DNA from: Rhizosphaericola mali
GTDB lineage: Bacteria > Bacteroidota > Bacteroidia > Chitinophagales > Chitinophagaceae
Length of the DNA stretch: 64,000 nucleotides
Assembly: GCF_004337365.2 (NCBI RefSeq)
Contig: NZ_CP044016.1
Span: 4,569,507 to 4,633,506 of the forward strand
Direction: 5' to 3'
The notes below the pieces were generated by a model. It made no database searches, had not been told where the DNA came from, and worked only from the letters and a program-made list of their open reading frames with translations. The position numbers and the translations under genes were made by a program. Within the stretch, counting starts at the first letter, position 1. Each line of letters starts with the position of its first letter. Shown here piece after piece: positions 7,838 to 20,580 of this stretch.

Positions 7838-9568
7838 ATGGATGCAGCTATTAAAGCAAAAGTAGGTTCTTGGTTATCAGGTAGTTATGACCAAGATACG
7901 AAAAATGAAATTACTAAATTACAAGAAAGTGCTCCCGATGATTTAGTGGATGCATTTTATAAAGATTTGGAATTTGGAACAGGTGGTTTGCGTGGATTGA
8001 TGGGCGTAGGTACCAATCGTATGAATAAATATACGGTCGGCATGGCGACACAAGGATTCGCCAATTATTTGAAAAAAACATACGGAGATATTGAAATCAG
8101 TGTTGCGATTGCCCACGATTGTCGTAATAATAGTCGTTTTTTTGCTGAAACCACTGCTAACGTATTTGCATCTAATGGTATTAAAGTATTTTTATTTGAT
8201 TCATTGCGTCCTACACCAGAATTGTCTTTCGCAATTCGTACCCTTGGTTGTAAAGGTGGTGTGGTGTGCACAGCTTCCCATAATCCAAAAGAATATAATG
8301 GTTATAAAGCCTATTGGGATGATGGTGGTCAATTAGTGCCGCCACATGACAAAAATGTCATCAAAGAAGTAGAATTGATTCAAAGTATTGATGAAGTAAA
8401 ATGGTCTGGAGGCGAAGCAAATATTACGATCATCGGTGCCGAAATGGATGAGAAATACATCGCTATGGTAAAAGGCTTGAGCGTATATCCTGATGTCGTT
8501 GCGCGCCAACATGATTTGAAAATTGTCTATACGCCAATCCACGGAAGTGGTATCAAATTGGTGCCGCCGGTATTGAAAGCATTTGGTTTTGATAATGTAC
8601 ATATTGTAAAAGAACAAGAGGTTCCAGACGGTAATTTTCCTACAGTAATTTATCCAAATCCTGAAGAATCTGAAGCAATGACTTTAGGTTTGAATTTGGC
8701 GAAAGAATTGGATGCAGATATTTTGTTGGGAACGGATCCAGATGCGGATCGTGTTGCAGTTGCGATTAAAAATAACAAAGGCGAATGGCAATTGATGAAC
8801 GGTAATCAAACTGCGGTTCTGGCATTTTCTTATTTGATAGAAGCTAGGAAAGCAAAAGGAATTAATCAACCTAATGATATGATCATTAAGACGATTGTTA
8901 CCTCAGAAATGATTGACAGTGTTGCCGCTAAGAATGGTTTGAGTTGTTATAATGTTTTGACCGGATTCAAATGGATCGCTGAAAAAATTAGAGAATTAGA
9001 AGGTAAAGAAAATTATATCGTAGGAGGAGAGGAGAGCTTTGGTTTGATGATCGGCGATCAAGTGAGAGATAAAGATTCCGTTTCTGCGGTGGCAATTCTT
9101 TGTGAAATGGCGGCCTATGAAAAAGATAAAGGTCGTACGCTTTTCGATAAATTGATTGACTTGTATATCCAATACGGATTGTACCAGGAAAAATTGATTT
9201 ACATCGTGAAAAAAGGAATGCATGGTCAAGAAGAAATCGCTCAGATGATGGCAGATTTCCGTGCAAATCCGCCACAAGAAATCAACGGAAGCAAAGTGGC
9301 TAAAATTATTGATTATCAATTAGGTGAAGGTAAAAACCTATTGACTGGCGAAAGTTGGGCAATCGATCTTCCAAAGAGCAATGTACTACAATTCTACACA
9401 GAAGATGGCGTAAAAATATCTGCACGTCCATCAGGTACAGAGCCTAAGATCAAATTTTACTTTAGCGTAAATACGACTTTAGAAAACAAAGAAGCATATG
9501 ATGAAAAAGTAAAAGCTTTGCATGACAAAATAGATGCAACTGTTACAAGTTTGGGTTGGGATAAATAA
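7838..9568 (+). CDS. Phospho-sugar mutase (phosphoglucomutase/phosphomannomutase family)
   Basis: 576 residues, matching the long alpha-D-phosphohexomutase form of Firmicutes and Bacteroidota (PgcA-like). All four family signatures are present: active-site TASHNP (145-150) with the phosphoserine at 147, the metal loop GTDPDADR near residue 300, the sugar-binding GGEESFG near residue 395, and the phosphate-binding RPSGTEPKIKF near residue 531. It interconverts hexose 1-phosphates and 6-phosphates, linking central carbon metabolism to glycogen and envelope sugar nucleotides. Glucose or mannose preference cannot be read from sequence. A strong terminator follows the stop. Confidence 0.92.
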   Translation: MDAAIKAKVGSWLSGSYDQDTKNEITKLQESAPDDLVDAFYKDLEFGTGGLRGLMGVGTNRMNKYTVGMATQGFANYLKKTYGDIEISVAIAHDCRNNSRFFAETTANVFASNGIKVFLFDSLRPTPELSFAIRTLGCKGGVVCTASHNPKEYNGYKAYWDDGGQLVPPHDKNVIKEVELIQSIDEVKWSGGEANITIIGAEMDEKYIAMVKGLSVYPDVVARQHDLKIVYTPIHGSGIKLVPPVLKAFGFDNVHIVKEQEVPDGNFPTVIYPNPEESEAMTLGLNLAKELDADILLGTDPDADRVAVAIKNNKGEWQLMNGNQTAVLAFSYLIEARKAKGINQPNDMIIKTIVTSEMIDSVAAKNGLSCYNVLTGFKWIAEKIRELEGKENYIVGGEESFGLMIGDQVRDKDSVSAVAILCEMAAYEKDKGRTLFDKLIDLYIQYGLYQEKLIYIVKKGMHGQEEIAQMMADFRANPPQEINGSKVAKIIDYQLGEGKNLLTGESWAIDLPKSNVLQFYTEDGVKISARPSGTEPKIKFYFSVNTTLENKEAYDEKVKALHDKIDATVTSLGWDK

Positions 9569-9581
9569 ATCACCTTCTTTT

Positions 9582-9626
9582 AAATAAAAAAGCCGAATTG
9601 CAATTTGCAATTCGGCTTTTTTATTT
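9582..9626. terminator. Long bidirectional terminator
   Basis: Inverted repeat of about 22 bp centred at 9604 (GCCGAATTGCAA pairing with TTGCAATTCGGC), flanked by A and T runs on both sides. It separates the convergent mutase and GH28 genes. Confidence 0.9.
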
Positions 9627-9634
9627 AGATGCAT

Positions 9635-11251
9635 TTAATAAAGAATGACTGCATTTTTGGAAACTTCGTTATTTATTTGAATAGGGTCTTTATTTTTTAA
9701 ACCATCAATTGTAATCCCTGTGCTTTTTGCTCCTGTAATTTGATATCCAATTTTTGTGTCATTAGGTAATATTACTTTTTTAAAAGTTAGATTTTGACTA
9801 TTATTTAATTGAATAACTGGTTTATTGGTGGGCGTGATGAATTGACAATTATCCAAATGAATATTCTTGGCTTCTGTGCATTCCATGCCATTTTGCGCTT
9901 CAATCGTCATATTTGAAAGTTGAATATCTTGTATGGGCATTTCTGGCAAACCTCTAACGAATAATGCTCGTCGCGCTCCTTTTACTCGAATATTATTTAT
10001 ACGGAAATGTTTAAATTGAGGTGTGGATGCATCTACTTTTACGCTTTCAATTTTAGGTGCTTTTTCCTTATCAGAAGGAGATATTGCGGTATAATACATA
10101 TCAAATAAAACAGCGTCATAACGTATATTCAACATATTGCAATTATCTACAAATATATTTTGAACAATGCCACCACGACCACGTGTTGTTTTGAACCGCA
10201 GTCCGATATCTGTTCCCATAAATGTATTATTTGTTGCTCGTAGATTCTTAACACCTCCGCTCATTTCACTTCCAATCACAATACCGCCATGAGCACGATA
10301 GACCGTACAATTTGCTATAATAACATTTTCTGTTGGGATATTTGGAGACCAATCGGTTACTTTTTTCCCAGATTTTATGCAAATACCATCATCACCATCT
10401 TCAAATATGGAGTGTAATATTTGTACATTTTTGCAAGCTTCTACATCGATACCATCCGTATTTTGCGCATTCCAATTGTTTTTTACATGTATATCTCTCA
10501 ATGTTACATCAGAACAATTATAAGGATGAATTGTCCATGCCGGAGAGTTTTGAATAGTTACACCTTCAATTAGAATATTGCTACAATGATTTAAGGTGAT
10601 CAATTTGGGACGAAGATAATCTTTGATATCCTCGTAAGTTTTCGCAGTTTCTCCATGTAAAGCATCGCCTGCATTTTGGGTATGACTTCCTTTTTCTGCG
10701 GAAATAGTTGGATACCAGGTATTGCCATCGCTACTCAATATGCCAGTTTGGACTAAATTATTCCAATCAGTCGGCAGCATTTTATCTTTTTTCATCATAC
10801 GCCAGTAATTGCCATTGCCGTCAATTACTCCATTACCAGTAATTGCAATATTAGACAAATTTTTACCCCAGATTAATGGTTGGTTTCGCCATTCTGGCAT
10901 TCCTTCATACATATCCTTTACGATTTTATATTGGGAAAAATCATGTGTAAATAATAGTAATGCATTCTGATTAAGTTGTAACCGAATGTTGTTTTGTAAT
11001 TCTATTGGCCCAGTTAGCCAAATACCTTCCGGAATGATTATTGTTCCCCCTCCTAATTTGCTGATAGAATCAATTGCATCTTGTAAGATGGATGTATTTA
11101 AATATTGACCATTACCAACAGCTCCTTTTGCTGCTATGTTTACATTGTTTTTGGAAAAAATGGGTTCGGTTACATGAAAAGGAACAAAATTTTGCGCTTG
11201 TATGTGTGTAGCTGCGGTAAAAATGCCAATGGTGAATAAAAATTTCTTCAT
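9635..11251 (-). CDS. Secreted glycoside hydrolase family 28 protein (polygalacturonase-like)
   Basis: 538 residues with a signal peptide (cut near HIQAQ, residues 16-20). The right-handed beta-helix carries the GH28 active-site motifs in order: NTDGID (264-269), GDDGICIKSG (286-295) with the paired Asp, AHGG (320-323), and RFKTTRG (352-358), the last equivalent to the RIK substrate-binding motif. GH28 enzymes cleave galacturonans or rhamnogalacturonans by inversion, so a role in plant pectin breakdown is likely. The pairing of a SusC/D locus with this enzyme is not supported by position, as they are 8 kb apart. Exo or endo action cannot be decided. Confidence 0.9.
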   Translation of the reverse strand: MKKFLFTIGIFTAATHIQAQNFVPFHVTEPIFSKNNVNIAAKGAVGNGQYLNTSILQDAIDSISKLGGGTIIIPEGIWLTGPIELQNNIRLQLNQNALLLFTHDFSQYKIVKDMYEGMPEWRNQPLIWGKNLSNIAITGNGVIDGNGNYWRMMKKDKMLPTDWNNLVQTGILSSDGNTWYPTISAEKGSHTQNAGDALHGETAKTYEDIKDYLRPKLITLNHCSNILIEGVTIQNSPAWTIHPYNCSDVTLRDIHVKNNWNAQNTDGIDVEACKNVQILHSIFEDGDDGICIKSGKKVTDWSPNIPTENVIIANCTVYRAHGGIVIGSEMSGGVKNLRATNNTFMGTDIGLRFKTTRGRGGIVQNIFVDNCNMLNIRYDAVLFDMYYTAISPSDKEKAPKIESVKVDASTPQFKHFRINNIRVKGARRALFVRGLPEMPIQDIQLSNMTIEAQNGMECTEAKNIHLDNCQFITPTNKPVIQLNNSQNLTFKKVILPNDTKIGYQITGAKSTGITIDGLKNKDPIQINNEVSKNAVILY

Positions 11252-11380
11252 TTATCAGGGAAATTAGATGTCTGACAAATGTAATGGACTAATGTTTCCG
11301 ATTTTGTCAAATGAATGCAAATGTTTTAACAGCTGCAGTGTTTGATATTCAGGCTAGATAATGTATCGAATGATGTATCA

Positions 11381-11419
11381 AATAAAAAAGAAGTTATGAA
11401 TTAAACTTCATAACTTCTT
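11381..11419 (-). terminator. Terminator of tRNA-Asn
   Basis: Perfect 13-bp stem, AAGAAGTTATGAA (11388-11400) with TTCATAACTTCTT (11407-11419), and a 6-nt loop. On the minus strand it is followed by a T run. It lies 9 nt past the tRNA 3' end. Confidence 0.85.
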
Positions 11420-11428
11420 GATTTTCAG

Positions 11429-11502
11429 CTCCCCCTGTTGGACTTGAACCAACGACCCTCTGATTAACAGTCAGATGCTCTAACCAACTGAGCTAAGGAG
11501 GA
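11429..11502 (-). tRNA. tRNA-Asn (anticodon GTT)
   Basis: Full cloverleaf on the minus strand. The acceptor stem TCCTCCT pairs with AGGGGGA (one G-U), with discriminator G. The anticodon arm is TCTGA-CTGTTAA-TCAGA, giving GTT for asparagine. The T arm has GGTTCAAGTCC. The 3' CCA is not encoded. A good promoter lies upstream and a strong terminator downstream, so it is a single-gene unit. Confidence 0.96.
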
Positions 11503-11523
11503 ATGTCTATTCTGACAGGGCGG

Positions 11524-11554
11524 CAAAGATAATATTTGAAAAATTATATCCAAA
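11524..11554 (-). promoter_or_regulatory. tRNA-Asn promoter
   Basis: On the minus strand, TTTG (11554-11551), a 19-nt spacer, and TATCTTTG (11531-11524). This fits the Bacteroidota consensus exactly. The tRNA 5' end is 21 nt downstream. Confidence 0.75.
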
Positions 11555-11573
11555 TATTTCTATTCCTTTTTTC

Positions 11574-13166
11574 TTATTTTTTTGAAATGACATTTATGGC
11601 CTGTTGTATAAATGGATCCTGTGGATTCATTACTCTATAGAAACCTTCTCCTTGCCATTTCAATTTAGCGATATAAGCCTTGATATGTAGTAACAAGTCT
11701 GCCTTTGCTTTGGGTTTTACATTTTGGATAAATATGTTATGTTGTTGAGCAAATTGTACTAATTCTGTCCATGCTCTTTCATTCAGATTAAATTGTTGAA
11801 CATATTGTTGGATATTACCATACTGATCAATTTGAGTTTTATTTTCAGAATAATATTTGAAGACAAATTGATTCATCAACCCATTTATATAAAGCATGTA
11901 AACTTCCGTAGGTAAAATTTCTGGGTTATATGGAATAAATATATCAGGAGTTATACCTCCTCCTCCGTAAACTACTTTGCCATGAGGTGTTTTATATGCT
12001 TTGCCTCGATTTTTGCTTGTATCTCCTTTTTCCACTTCTCCGTCAGCAAATCTATGAGTTACTTCTTCATCATAGTCAGCTAAGTTTTTATCATAAGGTT
12101 TTTGGATACTACGCCCCAATGGTGTGTAATAACGTGCAATAGTCAAGCGAAGCGCTCCATTATTAGTCAGATTATATTGTTCCTGTACCAATCCTTTGCC
12201 AAAAGTTCTTCTGCCGATAATGGTTCCCCTATCCCAATCTTGTATGGCTCCAGATAACACTTCGCTAGCCGATGCAGTTTCCTCATCTACCAATAAGACT
12301 ACTTTCCCTTTTTCAAATAAGCCATCTCTCTTGGTATAATATTCCTTTTTGCCAACTTTATTCCCTTCCGTATATACTACTAATTTACTATCTGCAAGGA
12401 ATTCATCACACAAGTCAACCGCTTGTTGAAAGGCTCCTCCACCATTTCCTCTCAAATCTAAAATGATATTTTGCACTCCTTGCTTTTTCAATCGCTCCGC
12501 TTGTACCATAAATTCAGGGTAAGTAGTCTCCGCAAATCGATCTATTCTAACAAAGGCTGTTTGATTATCCAACATAAACGCAGCAGGAACAGATATAAGT
12601 GGTACAATGCTTTTCTCAACTTCGACCGTACCTATTTTATCATCTTTTAGAATCTTTAATTGTATCTTATTGCCAGGAGCATTTGCGATAATTTTGTAAA
12701 TACTATCCATATTATATCTCTTATTAATCAATGAGATATTGTCATTAATGGACAAAAGGCGATCTCCTAATTTTAGACCAGCTTTTGCCGCTGGACCATT
12801 TGGAATAGAATAAAGGACGGTTGCTGTATCTTGATACATCATAAATTCAAGACCCATTCCTTTAAACTCTCCATTCAATTCCTCATTTAATAATTTTATT
12901 TTTTCGGGCGTTATATATTTAGAATGTGGGTCAAGTTGAGACAGTAAGTCATCAATTGCCTTCAATTGCAAACTGTCAGGATTTACAGGATCGACATAAT
13001 CTTTATTAATTAATGATAATATTTCCTCTGTAGGCGTTTTTTGTTCGTTATTAAAAAAAGAAGCACCATTGCGTTCTTTTTTAAGTTTAAAACCGACGAA
13101 CATCCCTACAATCATAACTAGGGAAAATAAAATAGGATTTAAAATAGATAACTTTTTATTTTTCAT
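11574..13166 (-). CDS. S41 family C-terminal processing protease (CtpA/Prc type)
   Basis: 530 residues. An N-terminal hydrophobic segment (about 8-26) acts as signal or anchor. A PDZ domain (about 100-185; GDRLLSIND) selects substrates by their C-termini. The S41 catalytic domain has LDLRGNGGG (237-244), TASASEV with the likely nucleophile Ser299, and FGKGLVQ with the general base Lys324; the 25-residue Ser-Lys gap is the one found in CtpA and Prc. Such enzymes trim or degrade periplasmic and envelope proteins. The gene lies between tRNA-Asn and the rRNA operon and is transcribed away from the latter. Confidence 0.93.
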   Translation of the reverse strand: MKNKKLSILNPILFSLVMIVGMFVGFKLKKERNGASFFNNEQKTPTEEILSLINKDYVDPVNPDSLQLKAIDDLLSQLDPHSKYITPEKIKLLNEELNGEFKGMGLEFMMYQDTATVLYSIPNGPAAKAGLKLGDRLLSINDNISLINKRYNMDSIYKIIANAPGNKIQLKILKDDKIGTVEVEKSIVPLISVPAAFMLDNQTAFVRIDRFAETTYPEFMVQAERLKKQGVQNIILDLRGNGGGAFQQAVDLCDEFLADSKLVVYTEGNKVGKKEYYTKRDGLFEKGKVVLLVDEETASASEVLSGAIQDWDRGTIIGRRTFGKGLVQEQYNLTNNGALRLTIARYYTPLGRSIQKPYDKNLADYDEEVTHRFADGEVEKGDTSKNRGKAYKTPHGKVVYGGGGITPDIFIPYNPEILPTEVYMLYINGLMNQFVFKYYSENKTQIDQYGNIQQYVQQFNLNERAWTELVQFAQQHNIFIQNVKPKAKADLLLHIKAYIAKLKWQGEGFYRVMNPQDPFIQQAINVISKK

Positions 13167-13263
13167 GCGACCATTTAAGTTGTGCGAATATCTATATAAA
13201 TATATAAACAGCGTCCAATCTTGCCTATTTTCGAAAAAAAACTAAAAAAACTTCTCAAAATAT

Positions 13264-13293
13264 TTTGCCAGATGAAAAAAGTTTGTATTTTTG
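13264..13293 (+). promoter_or_regulatory. rRNA operon promoter P1
   Basis: TTTG (13264-13267), an 18-nt spacer, TATTTTTG (13286-13293). It is the first of three consensus promoters before 16S. Confidence 0.75.
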
Positions 13294-13355
13294 CGCCCCC
13301 TTACGGAAGTGGGGGAAGAGTTCTAAGAAAGAGGTGAAAAAAGATTTAAATAAAA

Positions 13356-13387
13356 TTTGTTTAAGTTAAATATTTGGTTTACTTTTG
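13356..13387 (+). promoter_or_regulatory. rRNA operon promoter P2
   Basis: TTTG (13356-13359), a 20-nt spacer, TACTTTTG (13380-13387), then CAACCCGTTAAACGGAAGCG. The bases after the box nearly repeat after P3. Confidence 0.78.
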
Positions 13388-13464
13388 CAACCCGTTAAAC
13401 GGAAGCGAATAACGAGATAAGTTCTTGAAAATGAGTAAGTTAGAAAAATAAATAAAAAATAAAT

Positions 13465-13496
13465 TTTGTTTAAATAAAAATAATCACTTACCTTTG
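13465..13496 (+). promoter_or_regulatory. rRNA operon promoter P3
   Basis: TTTG (13465-13468), a 20-nt spacer, TACCTTTG (13489-13496), then CAACCCGCTAAGCGGAACGG. It is about 109 bp after P2 and shares its initially transcribed sequence. Confidence 0.78.
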
Positions 13497-13569
13497 CAAC
13501 CCGCTAAGCGGAACGGATGATTGGCTGAGAGGTTAACATTTGGCAATAAGATTACTAGAGAGTAGTTTT

Positions 13570-13595
13570 AAAAGATCTTTGAAAGACAGTAAAAC
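13570..13595 (+). other. 16S leader box, left arm of the 16S processing stem
   Basis: AAAAGATCTTTGA (13570-13582) recurs before 23S at 15595-15607. TTTGAAAGACAGTAAAAC (13578-13595) pairs with GTTTTATTGTCTTTTAAA (15239-15256) after 16S, with two G-U pairs. This would form the double-stranded stem that frees pre-16S. Confidence 0.7.
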
Positions 13596-13686
13596 GAAGG
13601 GTAAAAAGAACCTGAAGTATAAACGAAAAAACAACAAGAACCGAATAGATTTCGAGAGAAGCTAGTCGGGTCAAACAACAACATTT

Positions 13687-15208
<1,522 letters not shown>

Positions 15209-15238
15209 TAGAGATACGAAGGTTTTTAATATTTAGTA

Positions 15239-15256
15239 GTTTTATTGTCTTTTAAA
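15239..15256 (+). other. Right arm of the 16S processing stem
   Basis: GTTTTATTGTCTTTTAAA is complementary to 13578-13595 over 18 bp with two G-U pairs. It lies 30 nt after the 16S 3' end. Confidence 0.65.
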
Positions 15257-15355
15257 AATATTGTACGAGAGTACAGAAGAAAAGTTCTTATAGATAAGAA
15301 GAAAGGGCGTAAGGGATGCAGCTCATGCCTCAGGGCGAAGAGTCGCTATATAGAC

Positions 15356-15429
15356 AGACTCGTAGCTCAGTTGGTTAGAGCGCTACACTGATAATGTAGA
15401 GGTCCCCAGTTCAAATCTGGGCGGGTCTA
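15356..15429 (+). tRNA. tRNA-Ile (anticodon GAT)
   Basis: Cloverleaf in the 16S-23S spacer. The acceptor AGACTCG pairs with CGGGTCT; the anticodon arm CTACA-CTGATAA-TGTAG gives GAT; the T arm CCCAGTTCAAATCTGGG is complete; discriminator A. CCA is not encoded. It is the usual first spacer tRNA. Confidence 0.97.
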
Positions 15430-15444
15430 CGAGTTAAATAACTC

Positions 15445-15518
15445 GGGGGATTAGCTCAGTTGACTAGAGCACCTGCTTTGCACGCAGGGGGTCAACGGTT
15501 TGAATCCGTTATCCTCCA
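15445..15518 (+). tRNA. tRNA-Ala (anticodon TGC)
   Basis: Second spacer tRNA. The acceptor GGGGGAT pairs with ATCCTCC; the anticodon loop is TTTGCAC within CCTGC/GCAGG, giving TGC; the T arm AACGGTTTGAATCCGTT is complete; discriminator A. CCA is not encoded. It starts 15 nt after tRNA-Ile. Confidence 0.97.
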
Positions 15519-15559
15519 CAGTGAGTAAGAAGTAGTCAGTCTTAAGTCGTAAGTATTCA

Positions 15560-15595
15560 ATTACTTATAACTCATCACTTATTACTTATAACTCA
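15560..15595 (+). repeat. Two direct copies of ATTACTTATAACTCA in the spacer
   Basis: Identical 15-mers at 15560-15574 and 15581-15595, 6 nt apart, just before the 23S leader box. Function unknown; copy number may vary between rRNA operons. Confidence 0.7.
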
Positions 15596-15665
15596 AAAGA
15601 TCTTTGACATATTGGAAAACGAAATCAATGCTGTTTAATAGTGTGATCACCACACTATTAGACAG
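15595..15665 (+). other. 23S leader: box, left processing arm and a strong hairpin
   Basis: AAAAGATCTTTGA (15595-15607) repeats the 16S leader box. TGACATATTGGAAAA (15605-15619) pairs with TTTTTCAATATGTCA (18505-18519) after 23S, with one G-U. A separate hairpin, CTGTTTAATAGTGTG with CACACTATTAGACAG (15631-15665), stands 15 nt before the 23S start. Confidence 0.65.
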
Positions 15666-15679
15666 GGTAAATAAAGAAA

Positions 15680-18488
<2,809 letters not shown>

Positions 18489-18504
18489 ATTAAAAAGAGA
18501 GTAG

Positions 18505-18519
18505 TTTTTCAATATGTCA
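18505..18519 (+). other. Right arm of the 23S processing stem
   Basis: TTTTTCAATATGTCA is complementary to 15605-15619 over 15 bp with one G-U pair, as expected for an RNase III-type processing stem. Confidence 0.65.
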
Positions 18520-18596
18520 CGATATTAAATATGGAGTAGTTATGAATTAAGGATTATAATAAATTATAATTTATGATTTACGAAGTATAACCTTTT

Positions 18597-18709
18597 TATG
18601 GTGGTCTTACCAAGGGTGTTCACCTCTTCCCATACCGAACAGAGAAGTTAAGCCCCTTATGGCCGATGGTACTTGGGCCTTGTCCCTGGGAGAGTAGGTA
18701 ACTGCCATA
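18597..18709 (+). rRNA. rrf: 5S ribosomal RNA
   Basis: About 113 nt. The ends TATGG and CCATA pair. The internal CCATACCGAACAGAGAAGTTAAG is the conserved 5S loop B/C core. It lies 108 nt after 23S and is followed by a terminator. Confidence 0.96.
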
Positions 18710-18717
18710 TTTATTTT

Positions 18718-18757
18718 ACAGCCTTTGTGAGAAATCACAAAGGCTGTTTTGTTTTAC
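18718..18757 (+). terminator. Terminator of the rRNA operon
   Basis: Perfect 13-bp stem ACAGCCTTTGTGA (18718-18730) with TCACAAAGGCTGT, a GAAA tetraloop, then a T-rich run. Confidence 0.92.
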
Positions 18758-18912
18758 ACATACTTCCCCATCTTTGTCGGTAAAAGTATTGTACTCGAAT
18801 ACTAGAAGTAAAATATCCCTATATTTTTATTATATAATTAATACCACTATTTCTATATATACTTAAAATGGTATAGTTCTTCTTGCTTATTGAAAATAAT
18901 TAATTAATTAAT
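18758..18912. other. AT-rich intergenic DNA, no gene seen
   Basis: Between the rRNA terminator and the LON-domain gene. No open frame, tRNA or promoter that I can support. Confidence 0.4.
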
Positions 18913-18949
18913 ATAAGGCAGGCTAAAGATGGACTTTGGCCTGCCTTAT
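18913..18949 (-). terminator. Hairpin after the LON-domain gene
   Basis: ATAAGGCAGGCTAAAG (18913-18928) pairs with CTTTGGCCTGCCTTAT (18934-18949), 16 bp with one G-U. The T run on the minus strand is poor. Confidence 0.6.
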
Positions 18950-18956
18950 ATCTTTA

Positions 18957-19586
18957 TTAGATCCCCGAATATTCTTTAAATATTTTATTGTTTTTAGTAA
19001 ATAGTTCGGAGCGTTGAATGGCTTCTACTACAGGTAACAGTTTTTCTAAATGTATTCTGATGTATTCTAGTCGTTGGCTCTCAAATAGTAATTGGATAAA
19101 TTCTTGCTGTTGTGAATCTTGTAATCCTATTCTATTGGCTAGTTTATAGCTTGGTATTGTCTGTGGTGATAATTTGTCAATTTCATATTTAAAAATACCT
19201 GTTTGATTTATTTTAGCAAGTAGATCTATGACCCTTGGTAGTACTGGTATTGTGGTCTCTAATACATTATCAGGATAAGTTACTATTGCTCCATTATATA
19301 ATTTGTTTGGAATATGAGATATTTCTTCTAATGTTTTAAAAATAGATTTCCCTTTTAACGTAATATTCATTTTTTGGTCATTCCATACTTCATGTATTGT
19401 TTCAATTTCTACCAATGTTCCATAATTACCCTTTCCTTCATTTATTGGTATAATTCCAAATGGTTTATTTTCTCCATAGCAATCGGTAATTAGATGTTTA
19501 ACTGTATCTAATTTTATATGAATATTTAACATTTCGCCTGGATATACATAATCAGGTAGATGTATAATAGGAATGAAATTGATCAT
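18957..19586 (-). CDS. LON N-terminal substrate-binding domain protein
   Basis: 209 residues. The start FIPIIHLPDYVYPGEMLNIH matches the opening of LON substrate-binding domains (hydrophobic strand, then PG, then L.IH), and FGIIPINEGKGNYGTLVEI fits the second strand pair. There is no ATPase or protease domain, so it is the stand-alone LON-like (YcaC/UPF-type) form found in many bacteria. Its role is unknown; protein binding is inferred from the fold. It starts 9 nt after fmt on the same strand and is probably co-transcribed with it. Confidence 0.78.
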   Translation of the reverse strand: MINFIPIIHLPDYVYPGEMLNIHIKLDTVKHLITDCYGENKPFGIIPINEGKGNYGTLVEIETIHEVWNDQKMNITLKGKSIFKTLEEISHIPNKLYNGAIVTYPDNVLETTIPVLPRVIDLLAKINQTGIFKYEIDKLSPQTIPSYKLANRIGLQDSQQQEFIQLLFESQRLEYIRIHLEKLLPVVEAIQRSELFTKNNKIFKEYSGI

Positions 19587-19595
19587 TTATATAGT

Positions 19596-20525
19596 TTATA
19601 ATTCAAATTTATTTCCTCTTAGGTAATCTTGGATATTCATTGCTTTTTTACCAAGTTGTTGTAGTTCTAAAATGGATGCATATCCATTTTTTGTTTTGAT
19701 TTTTAAATATGTCTTATTATCGCACAATATTTTTGGATTAGTTGTATCAACTTGTGTTATTTCTTTTTCTATTTTGTAAATTTTGAATTGCCTATCTAAA
19801 ATTGTAGTCGTTGCGGCTGGATAAGGTGCTAAACCTCTAATAAAATTGTGTATTTTATCCAAATCGCTGTTCCAATTGATTTCACAATCTTCTTTGAATA
19901 TTTTAGGTGCTGGATAACCTTCTATATCATCTTGTGGTTGTGGAGATATTGTATTAGTAATTAATCCTTGGATAGTTTCAACCAAAACTTTTCCTCCCAA
20001 TACCATCATTTGATCATGTAATTCACCAGCAGTCTCATTTTCAGTTATAGGCAAAATTCCTTTTACTAATATGTTTCCTGTATCTATTTCATGTTTCAGT
20101 TGAAATGTAGTTACACCAGTTTCCTTTTCTCCATTTATAATTGCCCAATTGATTGGTGCGGCTCCACGATATTTTGGTAATAAGGAACCATGTAAATTTA
20201 TAGTACCCATGGGTGGCATATCCCAAACGATTTCTGGTAGCATCTTAAATGCAACAACTATTTGAACATCTGCGTTCCATTTTTTTAATTCTTCTAAAAA
20301 GATTGGATTGCGTAATTTTTCTGGTTGCAATAATGGTAGTTTATGATTGACGGCATATTTTTTTACGGCAGTTTCTGTGTACTTCATACCTCGACCTGCT
20401 TGTTTGTCAGGGCCTGTTACAACACCAACTATATTAGCACCAGCTTTGACTAATGCGTCTAAAGAAGCCACGGCAAAGTCGGGAGTTCCCATAAAAACAA
20501 CACGTAAATCTTTTAATTCAACCAT
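19596..20525 (-). CDS. fmt: Methionyl-tRNA formyltransferase
   Basis: 309 residues, normal for Fmt. The N-terminal formyl-transferase fold shows VVFMGTPDFAV (9-19), the formyl-donor loop NLHGSLLPKYRGAAP, and the active-site EIDTGNIL region. The C-terminal OB-like domain (about 205-309) is present. It formylates the initiator Met-tRNA from 10-formyl-tetrahydrofolate. A minus-strand TATATTTG box ends 4 nt before the ATG, predicting a leaderless mRNA. The LON-domain gene follows 9 nt after the stop. tRNA-Gly is divergent from its start. Confidence 0.96.
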   Translation of the reverse strand: MVELKDLRVVFMGTPDFAVASLDALVKAGANIVGVVTGPDKQAGRGMKYTETAVKKYAVNHKLPLLQPEKLRNPIFLEELKKWNADVQIVVAFKMLPEIVWDMPPMGTINLHGSLLPKYRGAAPINWAIINGEKETGVTTFQLKHEIDTGNILVKGILPITENETAGELHDQMMVLGGKVLVETIQGLITNTISPQPQDDIEGYPAPKIFKEDCEINWNSDLDKIHNFIRGLAPYPAATTTILDRQFKIYKIEKEITQVDTTNPKILCDNKTYLKIKTKNGYASILELQQLGKKAMNIQDYLRGNKFEL

Positions 20526-20529
20526 ATTG

Positions 20530-20537
20530 CAAATATA
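20530..20537 (-). promoter_or_regulatory. -7 box of fmt, 4 nt before the start codon
   Basis: TATATTTG on the minus strand (20537-20530) fits TAnnTTTG; the ATG is at 20525. The spacing equals that of ribD, prmC and the GbsR gene. No clear -33 element. Confidence 0.5.
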
Positions 20538-20580
20538 TAGTTTATGTATTGAAAGATTGGTTACATTTGAAATGTCAATT

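Noticed and set aside
1-11251. A single polysaccharide utilisation locus joining SusC/SusD and the GH28 enzyme
   Set aside because: The genes are 8 kb apart with housekeeping genes and terminators between them and lie on opposite strands.
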